Below, piece by piece: positions 51,943 to 59,695 of a stretch of DNA of 64,000 bases. Where the stretch lies: positions 12,818,377 through 12,882,376 of the forward strand of contig CP016211.1 of the NCBI GenBank assembly GCA_001931535.1, read 5' to 3'. The position numbers were made by a program, and so were the translations under genes. The notes beneath the pieces were generated by a model. That model searched no databases and was not told the origin of the DNA. It worked only from the letters and a program-made list of their open reading frames with translations. Numbering within the stretch: the stretch's first letter is position 1; the number at the start of each line of letters is the position of its first letter. The stretch is from Minicystis rosea. GTDB taxonomy: Bacteria; Myxococcota_A; Polyangia; Polyangiales; Polyangiaceae.

Positions 51943-52251
51943 CGAGCGTCGTCGACGTCGATCGTCGCGAGCGTACTGCCGAACCGATCGTCGCCGTCGC
52001 CGGCGATGCGCGTGTGTCGCCGACGTTCGCGCCGTCGTGAGCGTTCGATCGATCGGCGTGCTCGTGGGCGCGGCGCGAGGGCGCATCGCTTGCTATCGAT
52101 CCGCCGTGGCAGGGGCGCTCGGTGAACGAGAGCGGACGTGCGGCTTTGCTCGAGGTCGCTGCGCGAGGCGCGCACGCGGTGCGCGCGCAGGTGGCGCCCA
52201 GTGAAGACGTCCAATGGGAATCGACGCAAGCCCCGGCCACATGGCGGCGTC
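51943..52251. other. Gene-free gap before the DHH phosphoesterase
   Basis: About 309 bp with no supported gene and no clear repeat. It should hold the promoter for the phosphoesterase gene. Confidence 0.4.
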
Positions 52252-53430
52252 ATGGACGACAGAGAGAGCACGACCGTGCAACGTAATCGGCACGACGCGC
52301 AGGCAGCGCTCGCGCCTCCACCTTCGAGCAGCCCGACACCGACCCCGCGCGCGGGGAAGACGCGGGTCGAGCAGCTCCTCGACGCGATGCGCGCCCACGC
52401 GGGCGGCCGGCACGTGGTGGTGATTCGCGGCTATCCCGATCCGGACAGCCTCGCGAGCGCCTGGGCCCACGCTCGCCTCGCGGCCTCGATCGGCATCGAG
52501 TGCGACATCGCCCATCTACCGCTCGTGAGCCGCGCGGAGAACCGCGCGATGGTGAACCTCCTGGAGCTCCCGCTCACGCGCATCCTCGGCCCGGAAGACC
52601 TCGATCGCTACAAGGCGCTGAGCCTGGTCGACACCAGCTCGATCGAGCTCCCCCGCAGCGCCGGCCTGCCGTGCGTGTCGATCGTCGATCACCACACCGT
52701 GGCCGGCCGCTTGGAGGCCGACTTCATCGACATCCGCACCAACGTCGGCGCGACGAGCACGATCTACACCGAGTATCTCTGGTCCTCGCCCACGCGCGTC
52801 TTCGAGACGGGCGGGATCACCACGCGCCTCGCCACGGCGCTCGCGTACGGCATCCGCAGCGACACCGACGACCTCCTGCGCGCCACGGGCGCCGACTTCC
52901 ACGCGCTCGGCGATCTGTGCGCGCACATCGACGCCGACATGCTCGGCGGCCTCCTGCGCTACGCCATCCCCGCCTCGTCGATGCGCATCATGCGCCGCGC
53001 CTTGGAGGAGATGGAGATCGAAGGCACCTGGGCGTTCGCCGGCGTCGGCGAGGTGCGTCCTCAAGATCGCGACGCCATCGGCCAAGCCGCCGACTTCCTC
53101 ATGCGTCGCGACGGCATCAAGACGGTCATCACCTTCGGCCTCGTGGAGGGCTGGATCGACGGCTCGCTGCGGACCACCGACCCCGCGCTCGATCCGGCCA
53201 CGTGGCTGCGCGACGCCTTCGGCATCGGCCCGCTCGGGATGCCGTACGGCGGCGGCCGTCGCGGCAAAGGCGGCTTCCAGATCCCGCTCGGCCCGCTCTC
53301 CGCCTGCCCGGATCACCGCGCCCTCTGGCACGTGTGCAAGGAGATGATCGTGGACACCATTCGCCGGCGGATCGGCACGCCGCTGGAAGAGGACGAAGAC
53401 AACGCACGCCGTCGCGAGATCGACGCGTAG
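52252..53430 (+). CDS. DHH-family phosphoesterase (NrnA-like)
   Basis: A 392-residue DHH/DHHA1 phosphoesterase, likely a nanoRNase or pAp/cyclic dinucleotide-type hydrolase. The metal-site motifs are GYPDPDSLASAWA near residues 61-73 (a D-x-D variant of the usual DHxD), SLVDTSS and IVDHHTVAG near 145. The C-terminal DHHA1 part ends with a Gly/Arg cluster GGGRRGKGGFQIPLG typical of substrate-phosphate binding. The first 30 residues are a disordered Pro/Ser tail. It is convergent with the response regulator gene. Confidence 0.82.
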   Translation: MDDRESTTVQRNRHDAQAALAPPPSSSPTPTPRAGKTRVEQLLDAMRAHAGGRHVVVIRGYPDPDSLASAWAHARLAASIGIECDIAHLPLVSRAENRAMVNLLELPLTRILGPEDLDRYKALSLVDTSSIELPRSAGLPCVSIVDHHTVAGRLEADFIDIRTNVGATSTIYTEYLWSSPTRVFETGGITTRLATALAYGIRSDTDDLLRATGADFHALGDLCAHIDADMLGGLLRYAIPASSMRIMRRALEEMEIEGTWAFAGVGEVRPQDRDAIGQAADFLMRRDGIKTVITFGLVEGWIDGSLRTTDPALDPATWLRDAFGIGPLGMPYGGGRRGKGGFQIPLGPLSACPDHRALWHVCKEMIVDTIRRRIGTPLEEDEDNARRREIDA

Positions 53431-53447
53431 CTCTGCCCCGACGAAGT

Positions 53448-53470
53448 CCGGCACCTGAGCCGGCTTTCGT
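53448..53470 (+). terminator. Short hairpin between convergent genes
   Basis: CCGGC (53448-53452) and GCCGG (53459-53463), followed by CTTTCG. It is a weak 5-bp stem placed after the phosphoesterase stop. Confidence 0.3.
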
Positions 53471-53520
53471 CACCGCTTCGCGACAGCGCTTCGCGCGGCC
53501 GCGCGCGCTCGCCCGTCGCG

Positions 53521-53913
53521 TCACGCCGAGCGGCGCGACGTGACGGCGAAGATGTGGCGCGTGAGCTCGTCGACGAGCTCGCGCGGATCGAAGGGCTTCG
53601 GGAATACGCGCCGTACGCATGCGCTGCCGAGGTGACGGCGGAGCTCGCCGTGCGGCGAGATGACGAAGACCACGGGCGGCCGCTCTCGTTCGGGGCGCCT
53701 GAGCAGCGCGTGACAAGCGCCCACGCCGTCGAGCCGGGGCATCATGAGATCGATCACGGCGGCGTCGATGCGCTGGCGATCGAGCACCCTGAGCGCCTCG
53801 CCTCCGCTCAGCGCGAGGTGCACGTCGTAATCTTCACAGAGCAGCAGGTTCTGCAGCGAATGACGGATCTCGCGATCGTCACCGACGACGAGCACGCAGT
53901 ATCGTCCGCGCAC
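53521..53913 (-). CDS. Single-domain response regulator
   Basis: A 130-residue CheY-like receiver with no output domain. Key residues are present: Asp12/Asp13 (VVGDDRE), phospho-acceptor Asp55 (AVIDLMMPRLDG), Ser86 at the Thr position (VFVISPHG) and Lys106 (FPKPFD). The partner histidine kinase is not in the window. It is divergent from the small membrane protein at 54102. Confidence 0.85.
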   Translation of the reverse strand: MRGRYCVLVVGDDREIRHSLQNLLLCEDYDVHLALSGGEALRVLDRQRIDAAVIDLMMPRLDGVGACHALLRRPERERPPVVFVISPHGELRRHLGSACVRRVFPKPFDPRELVDELTRHIFAVTSRRSA

Positions 53914-54101
53914 GCTCCTGCTCCTCCTCCGTTGCCTCAGGCTGCCTCATGATGCCGCCGCGGGCGACCGCAAGGTGTCCCGAGCGATGTCGAGCCGTGC
54001 GTCGAGCGTCGTGACCGCGCGGGCCTGTGCACCCGTTGCTCGGCCCGTCTGGTGCGCGTGTTGCTCGTGCTGCTGCCGCACGGCGCCGGACGGAGGACAG
54101 C

Positions 54102-54284
54102 ATGAACCAGAGACACGTCAACGGTCTGAGCGGTCCCGAAGAGGTGGTCCCGAAGATCGTGCAGAAGGTGCGGAGCGCGGACGAGAAGGCAGTCGCATTC
54201 GTCCGCGAGCGTCCCATCGTGGCGCTGGCGACGGCGCTGGCTGTCGGTTACCTGGTCGGCCGCGTGATCTCGCGCTTCGGTTGA
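54102..54284 (+). CDS. Small membrane protein, DUF883/ElaB-like tail
   Basis: A 60-residue protein with strong Shine-Dalgarno (GGAGGACAGC). Its C-terminal VRERPIVALATALAVGYLVGRVISR is a single transmembrane segment of the type found at the end of DUF883/ElaB-like proteins, which associate with ribosomes or envelope in stationary phase. The helix before it (VVPKIVQKVRSADEKAVAF) is amphipathic. It is followed 21 bases later by another small membrane protein. Confidence 0.65.
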   Translation: MNQRHVNGLSGPEEVVPKIVQKVRSADEKAVAFVRERPIVALATALAVGYLVGRVISRFG

Positions 54285-54304
54285 GCGCGAGGAATGGGGG
54301 AGCG

Positions 54305-54625
54305 ATGGCACACTACGGCGAATCGCAGCACGTGGAGCCCGGCGGCGAGGACGGAGAGGGCGAGATGGCGGAAGGACCCGCCGGCTTCGATCCGAGCGAG
54401 ATCGCGCAAGCCGCGACCGAGTTCGCCCGCGAGAACCCGCACACGGCCCTCGCCGGAGCGTTCGCCGTGGGCTTCCTCTTGGGCGGCGGCCTGACGCCGC
54501 GGATCCTCGCGTCGATCGCGCTGTTCGCAGGCCGGAAGTACCTGGCCGAGGCCGCCCGCGGCGCGCTCGAGGGCGCCGTGCGCCAGCAAATCGAAGAGGC
54601 GACGCAGGGTCCGCAGACGACCTGA
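54305..54625 (+). CDS. Small hydrophobic-tail membrane protein
   Basis: A 106-residue protein with a good Shine-Dalgarno (GGGGGAG). An acidic N-terminus is followed by ATEFARENPHTALAGAFAVGFLLGGGLTPRILASIALFAGR, which holds one or two short transmembrane helices, and an amphipathic C-terminus. No family is recognised. The helix-loop-membrane layout matches the preceding gene; they likely form an operon. Confidence 0.65.
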   Translation: MAHYGESQHVEPGGEDGEGEMAEGPAGFDPSEIAQAATEFARENPHTALAGAFAVGFLLGGGLTPRILASIALFAGRKYLAEAARGALEGAVRQQIEEATQGPQTT

Positions 54626-54728
54626 GCCTCGCGTTCCGTGAGCAGGCGATGGGCGCGCCGTCCTGCGCGGCAGCGCCCGCGCGAGCTCATCGTGGCTCTT
54701 CGCGTGCAGCGCCGTGGGCGATCGATGG

Positions 54729-54776
54729 TTGGAGCTCCAACGATTGGAGCTCCAACCATATCGTTTGAGCTCAAAC
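54729..54776. repeat. Array of three GAGCTC-centred palindromes
   Basis: TTGGAGCTCCAA at 54729-54740, a second copy (TTGGAGCTCCAA) at 54744-54755, then GTTTGAGCTCAAAC at 54763-54776. The centres are 15 and 20 bp apart. It lies in the gap between convergent genes. Confidence 0.75.
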
Positions 54777-54792
54777 CATTTTATCGTCGAGC

Positions 54793-55359
54793 TCAGCGGC
54801 TCGGCCGGCGCGCGATCCGGTGGGCGCCGTTCGCGGCGAGGATCTCCACGACCAGCGGCACGCGGTCTTTGGCTACGCGGACGGCGAGGAGCGCGCCGCG
54901 CGAGGCATCGTCGACATAGGTCGCCTCGAACGCCGGCACGCACGCGCCGATGAGCGCGCCCGTGGCGACGCCGATCGTAGAGGCCGCGCCTGCTCCGGCG
55001 ATCGCCGAGACCAAGGGCCCCGCGAGGAACGCGTCGAGGCTCGGGATGATGACGGCACCGCCGGCGCCGAGCGCTCCGGCGACCGCGCCGAGGACGACAC
55101 CGGCGGCGGCGCCGAGGGCTGCGCCGGCGGCGAGGCGGCTGCCGGGGCGCACGCCGAGATCGCCTCCGGCGTGCAGGCGTCGCGCGAGGAGATGGATGGA
55201 GTCGCGCGGGATGCCGCCTTGGACGAGGCCGGTGAGGGCCGCGGCGGCGGCGGTGCGCTCGGTGAAGAAGGCGGTCAGGACACGATGGCGCGCGCGCACG
55301 AAGCACGAGCGAGCACGCGCGGTGCCCGCTCGGCCGTGCAACGCGCGCGCAGTCGTCAC
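54793..55359 (-). CDS. DUF1269-like membrane protein
   Basis: A 188-residue protein starting at a GTG that overlaps the YtxH-like stop by four bases (GTGA). It has an N-terminal alpha/beta region (AALTGLVQGGIPRDSIHLLARR), then a Gly/Ala-rich stretch with two helices (AAGAALGAAAGVVLGAVAGAL; GPLVSAIAGAGAASTIGVATGALIGA) of the glycine-zipper type. A short C-terminal region ends ALLAVRVAKDRVPLVVEILAANGAHRI. This layout resembles DUF1269/general-stress-17M-like membrane proteins. Function unknown. Confidence 0.65.
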   Translation of the reverse strand: MTTARALHGRAGTARARSCFVRARHRVLTAFFTERTAAAAALTGLVQGGIPRDSIHLLARRLHAGGDLGVRPGSRLAAGAALGAAAGVVLGAVAGALGAGGAVIIPSLDAFLAGPLVSAIAGAGAASTIGVATGALIGACVPAFEATYVDDASRGALLAVRVAKDRVPLVVEILAANGAHRIARRPSR

Positions 55360-55646
55360 GAGATGCGGTTCTGCACCTGCTCCGCCGAGGACGAGATCTG
55401 CCCGGCTGCGGACGAGATCTGTCCCTTGGCCCGCTCGGCGAGCTCGCCGGCTCGCTCCTTCACGCGGAAGGCACCTTCACGCAGGCGCAGGCGCATCTCT
55501 TCACCGGTGTCCGGCGCGTAGAGCATGCCGATGCCGACGCCAGCGGCGATGCCGACGCCGAGCCCGACCAGCGCCGGGACCACCCAGTCGGCCGAGCTCT
55601 TTCGCTTGATCGGCAAGACGTCTTCGATCCAGTCGCGGATGTTCAT
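55356..55646 (-). CDS. YtxH-domain protein
   Basis: A 96-residue YtxH-type stress protein. It has a transmembrane segment (VVPALVGLGVGIAAGVGIGML, residues about 22-42), followed by YAPDTGEEMRLRLREGA, the family hallmark (Y-A-P-x-x-G-x-x-x-R). An amphipathic tail ends the protein. It is the first gene of a two-gene operon with the DUF1269-like protein. Confidence 0.82.
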   Translation of the reverse strand: MNIRDWIEDVLPIKRKSSADWVVPALVGLGVGIAAGVGIGMLYAPDTGEEMRLRLREGAFRVKERAGELAERAKGQISSAAGQISSSAEQVQNRIS

Positions 55647-55896
55647 GTCGTGGCTCCGTCCGTGCAGGTCGCGTTGCCGCGTTGGTCCGGCGCACGCGCT
55701 GTTTTTCGCGCGGTGTCATCGCAGCGGCCGTGCCACGACGCCTGCGTACGAGGCGCGCACCGAAGCTCGAACGAGCGGAGCAGAAGGTGAGAAGGAGGCG
55801 GGCAGCGTGGGCGCCCGAGCGGCGCATCGATCGGGCACCAAGCAACCCGATCCGATGGCCGGCGTCGTGACGACGACGCCGGCCCGAGCACGAGGG

Positions 55897-57075
55897 CTAC
55901 TTGCAGAAGCCGTCGATGCAGACCTTGGTGCCGGCGCACATCACGGCCGCCGTCGGATCGCACTCGTTGCCGAGCTTCTGGCCACCGCAGACGTTGTACG
56001 TGCCCGAGGTGCTCGTCGCGGCGTTGCACATGTTGAGGGCCGGCTGGTTGTCGCAGGCCGTCTGGTTGGGCGCGTCGCACGAGATCCAGCAGCTGTGGTG
56101 CAGGCAGATGGATCCGGTGCTGCACTTGCCGGAGACGCCGGTGGCGCCGAGCTCGCCGTCGTTGGCGCAGGTGAACGTCGCGCCCTGGTTCGGGATGCAG
56201 CCGTTCTCCGTCCACACGTTGCCGGCGTCGGTGCAGGTGCCGCCGTCGCTGCGCGGGACGCACCCGCCGGCGACGCACACCTCGGTGGCGGAGCCGCAGT
56301 CGTTGGTGATGGTGCACGTCTTCACCGGTGCGGCGCAGACGCCGAGCGACGTGTCGCACTTGTAGACGCCGCCGCAGTCCGCGTTCGAGCTGCACCCGAG
56401 CGTGCACTTGCCCGCCACGCAGACCTGACTCACCCCGCACTGGGACGAGTCGAAGCACTGGTTTCCGGGCGGGGTGCACACGCCGCCCTTCCCGTCGCCG
56501 CCGGCGATGCAGAGATCACCGTTCGAGCAATCGGCGTCGGAGTCGCACGCGTTCGGCGTGACCGACTGGCAGGTTCCATCCGTCCCGCAGGTGTAGCCGT
56601 AGATGCAGAGGTTCGTGGCGTCGCAGGGGCCGGGCTTGCAAGTGCCATCCTTGCCGCAGATCTCGCCGGCCGCGCAGTCCGAAGGCTTGCCGCAGTAGAC
56701 CGCGGTGTTGCTGCCGCCGGTGCCGGCGCCGCCGGTGGCAGACCCGCCCGTGTTGCTGCCGCCGGTGCCGGCGCCGCCCGTGTTGCTGCTCCCGGGCTGG
56801 CAGCTCGCCGTCTGCGTGTCCGGATCGACGACGCAGGTGAAGCCCTCGACGCAGCTCCACGAGGTGCAGTCGCCGCTGTGACACTGGCCATCGCTGCCGC
56901 ACGTCTCGTTCGCCCCGCAGTCGGCGGGCCGGCCGCAACCGTCGGGGTTCGTGCCGGTGGCGCAGCGATCGCCGTGGCAGCCGGTGCTCCCGAGATCGTC
57001 GCCCGACCAGATGGGACAGCCGGCGAGGACGCTCGCCAACAGACCGAAGAAGCCCAGCAGAGAAAGTTTCTTCAT
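55897..57075 (-). CDS. Cysteine-rich secreted lipoprotein
   Basis: A 392-residue protein rich in cysteine. The start is fixed by GGGAGACT before the ATG and by the signal MKKLSLLGFFGLLASVLAGC. It contains a Gly/Thr/Asn-rich spacer of repeated TGGSNTGGAGTGG kind (around residues 98-120). Many C-x(4-8)-C-x(4-6)-C modules follow (CGKPSDCAAGEICGKDGTC, CDSDADCSNGDLC, CFDSSQCGVSQVC). Same class as the protein at 17913. Probably surface-exposed and disulphide-stabilised. Confidence 0.85.
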   Translation of the reverse strand: MKKLSLLGFFGLLASVLAGCPIWSGDDLGSTGCHGDRCATGTNPDGCGRPADCGANETCGSDGQCHSGDCTSWSCVEGFTCVVDPDTQTASCQPGSSNTGGAGTGGSNTGGSATGGAGTGGSNTAVYCGKPSDCAAGEICGKDGTCKPGPCDATNLCIYGYTCGTDGTCQSVTPNACDSDADCSNGDLCIAGGDGKGGVCTPPGNQCFDSSQCGVSQVCVAGKCTLGCSSNADCGGVYKCDTSLGVCAAPVKTCTITNDCGSATEVCVAGGCVPRSDGGTCTDAGNVWTENGCIPNQGATFTCANDGELGATGVSGKCSTGSICLHHSCWISCDAPNQTACDNQPALNMCNAATSTSGTYNVCGGQKLGNECDPTAAVMCAGTKVCIDGFCK

Positions 57076-57553
57076 ACAGTCTCCCGAAGCGCACGGCCCC
57101 GCGGCGCGGCGGGCAAGGAAGCCGGTCCAGCGCGGGCAGTCCGACTCGACGAGATTAGCAAGCGCCGTACCCTCGACAAGCCGTCCAAGAACCCTCTTGT
57201 TGGCGACGCGACCAACGAAGATGCGTGAAGCCTCGTTCACGCGGAGATGTGGCAGCGGCGCCCGGGTGGCATTGCCCCGTGCGCGGGAGCCTGGTTTTGC
57301 CGCGATCCTTCGAGCGTGGGACCGCCCACCGTGCTCGCTCGTGCGGCGTTACGCTCGCCCCGCCCGGTTACGCGCGCGTGACGGTCGCCGTCGCCGCGAT
57401 CTCCCGCCACGCGAGCCGTGCTACGGTCGTCCCGCGCTATGTCCCTCGGCCACCGCTTTCTGCGGTTCGATTCGATGATGGGCGTCTTGCCGCGGCGGCT
57501 TCGCCGTGGCGCGTCGGTCGTGTGCTCCCAACCCAACCGCGATCGCTAGGCCG
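57076..57553. other. Divergent intergenic region
   Basis: About 478 bp between the Cys-rich lipoprotein (minus) and the zinc-ribbon gene (plus). I see no supported gene, RNA or clear repeat. It should hold promoters for both. Confidence 0.4.
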
Positions 57554-59695
57554 ATGGACGTCACCTGCGAGCGTTGCAGCACCGCCTACGAGTTCGACGA
57601 CGCGCTCGTTTCGGAGCGCGGGACCACCGTCAAATGCACGAGCTGCGGGCACCAGTTCAAGGTGCGCCGCCCTCAACCCGCGGGCGCGCCGGAGCGCTGG
57701 CTCGTGCGTACCATCGACGGGCGCGAGCTCGAGTTCCGAGCCCTTCGCGAGCTTCAGGCGGCCATCGCGCAAGCCCTGATCACGCGGGACGACGTGCTCT
57801 CGCGCGGCGGGGCGCGCCCGCGGCGGTTGGGATCGATCGCTGAGCTCGAGCCCTTTTTCGCGAGCGTCGCCGGTGGGGCGCAACACCCGACCAACCTCGG
57901 CCTCGGGCCCAAGGCGCCGCCGCGCAGCCGCGCGCAGACGCCGCTCGGGATCACGCCTCCGCTCGCGACCTCACGCACGACGGAAGGGTCCATCGCCATC
58001 CCGCTGCCCGGCGCCATGGCCCTCGGGCGCGCGGCGGAGGTCGAGGCCGTGAGCGATCCCCCATCGGTCGACGACGACACGATGGTGATGCAACACACGC
58101 CGGCCACGATTCCGGGGCTGGCGCCCGTGCCCGGCGTCGTCGTGAGCCCACGCGGCGCGCCGCCGCCGCCGGTCGCGCACGACGATGCGACGGTGCAAGG
58201 GGCGTACGACGACGCGACGGTGCCGGGGTCGTACGACGAGACGACCCGCTCGTTGAACGCCGAAGCGCGCGCGGCTGCCGCCGAGCTCGCGCGTGAAAGC
58301 GTGGGTCCGGCGTCGCGTGCCGAGACTGCGTCATCGGCACCGCTCTCTGCGGTCGTCGATTCGGCTGCCGCGCGCGCGCTCGCGCAGGACGATTGGAACC
58401 AAGCGACGGCCCTCGCGCCGCCCGAGGCTTCGTCGCCGTCGTCTCCTTCGTCACGACCCAGCGAGCCTTCGCCCACGAGCGCGTCGCCGAGCAACCCGAT
58501 GCTCACGCCGACGCCGCCGGTGCGCCTCTCGTACGGTGGGGACGAGGCGTATGCGGAGCCGCGCTTCTCTTCGGTCGGCGCGCCGCGCCGGCCCGGGGCC
58601 GCGCGTTGGATCGTCGGGTTCTTCGTCGGCGGGATGATCGTGCTCGCGTTCGCCACGATCGGCCGTCGGATGTTTGCTCCGGTTGGAGCGGAGGGCGCGG
58701 GGGACGCGCGCGTCGTCGCGCTGCTCGTCGAGGGCGAGAAGAGCCTCTCCGACGGTGATCTCGAGCTCGCGAAAGAGCAGTTCGACAAGGCCAGCGTCCT
58801 CGCCGAGCGAGATGCCCGCGTCGTCGCCGATCTCGCGCGGCTCGCGGCGGCGAAGGCCGATGTGGATTGGCTCCGTGTTCGTCTGCTTCCCGCGGACGAT
58901 CCGGAGCAGACCGGGGCTCGCCGCGAGCTGGAGCAGGCCGTGCAGCGTGCGCGTCGCGCGGCCGATCGCGCCGGCGAGATCGCGCCGGCGGATCCCAGCG
59001 TGGCGCGGAGCCGCATCGATGCGCTCCGGCTCGCCGGCGATCTCGACGGCGCGCGCAAGCTCGTCGCGGCCGTAGCGGGAGCGAGCTCGCAGCCGGACAA
59101 CGCGCTCGTGCTCGCAGCCCTCGATCTCGCCGAGGCTCGACCGGATTGGTCGACGGTGATCGGTCGCCTGCGCACCGCGGTCGGCGGCGAGAGCAACTTC
59201 GGACGGGCGCGCGCGCTGCTCGTGTATGCGCTGGCGCGATCGGGGGACATGTCGAGCGCCAAGGCGGAGCTCGAGCGTCTCAAGGCGATGGCGCGGCCGC
59301 ATCCGCTCGCCGGCGCGCTCACCAGCTATCTCACGCGCGCGGACAAAGCCGTCGACGTGAGCGCGCTCCCCGATGCGACCGCGAAGGCCCGCGCGGAGAA
59401 GCCTGCCGCTGCGCCGGTGGCGGCTGCGCCTTCCTCGGCCCCCGCGGCTCCGCGTGATGCGACACCGCGCGAGCGTCCGGCGCCGGCCATTCCCGATCCC
59501 AAGCCCGTGGCGCCGTCGCCGCCGGCGGTGGCGACGGGCAATGGGCCGGTGGACACCTCGGATTTGCCCGGCGTGAAGGTCGCTCCGCAAGCGCCGTCGC
59601 CGCCGGTCAACACGGCGCCGCCTTCACCGCCGCCGGTGCCGACGAACACGACGCCGCCCGGCGTCGACACCTCCGATCTCCCGGGGTTCAAGTGA
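57554..59695 (+). CDS. MJ0042 zinc-ribbon, membrane-spanning TPR protein
   Basis: A 713-residue protein. The N-terminal zinc finger has Cys5/Cys8 and Cys28/Cys31 (VTCERCSTAYEF ... VKCTSCGHQF), the MJ0042 type. Next comes a GYF-like domain, residues about 48-108 (ERWLVRTIDGRELEFRAL ... DDVLSRGG). A long Pro/Ala/Thr linker follows with repeated DDATVQGAYDDATVPG. A transmembrane helix lies near 350-373, then TPR-like helices (residues about 385-600). The tail contains VDTSDLPG twice. It starts at ATG 57554. The end overlaps the sppA start by four bases (GTGA). Confidence 0.78.
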   Translation: MDVTCERCSTAYEFDDALVSERGTTVKCTSCGHQFKVRRPQPAGAPERWLVRTIDGRELEFRALRELQAAIAQALITRDDVLSRGGARPRRLGSIAELEPFFASVAGGAQHPTNLGLGPKAPPRSRAQTPLGITPPLATSRTTEGSIAIPLPGAMALGRAAEVEAVSDPPSVDDDTMVMQHTPATIPGLAPVPGVVVSPRGAPPPPVAHDDATVQGAYDDATVPGSYDETTRSLNAEARAAAAELARESVGPASRAETASSAPLSAVVDSAAARALAQDDWNQATALAPPEASSPSSPSSRPSEPSPTSASPSNPMLTPTPPVRLSYGGDEAYAEPRFSSVGAPRRPGAARWIVGFFVGGMIVLAFATIGRRMFAPVGAEGAGDARVVALLVEGEKSLSDGDLELAKEQFDKASVLAERDARVVADLARLAAAKADVDWLRVRLLPADDPEQTGARRELEQAVQRARRAADRAGEIAPADPSVARSRIDALRLAGDLDGARKLVAAVAGASSQPDNALVLAALDLAEARPDWSTVIGRLRTAVGGESNFGRARALLVYALARSGDMSSAKAELERLKAMARPHPLAGALTSYLTRADKAVDVSALPDATAKARAEKPAAAPVAAAPSSAPAAPRDATPRERPAPAIPDPKPVAPSPPAVATGNGPVDTSDLPGVKVAPQAPSPPVNTAPPSPPPVPTNTTPPGVDTSDLPGFK

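Noticed and set aside
57225..57779. Open frame overlapping the start of the zinc-ribbon gene.
   Set aside because: Arg/Ser-rich, in a different frame from the MJ0042 protein, whose CxxC motifs are unmistakable.
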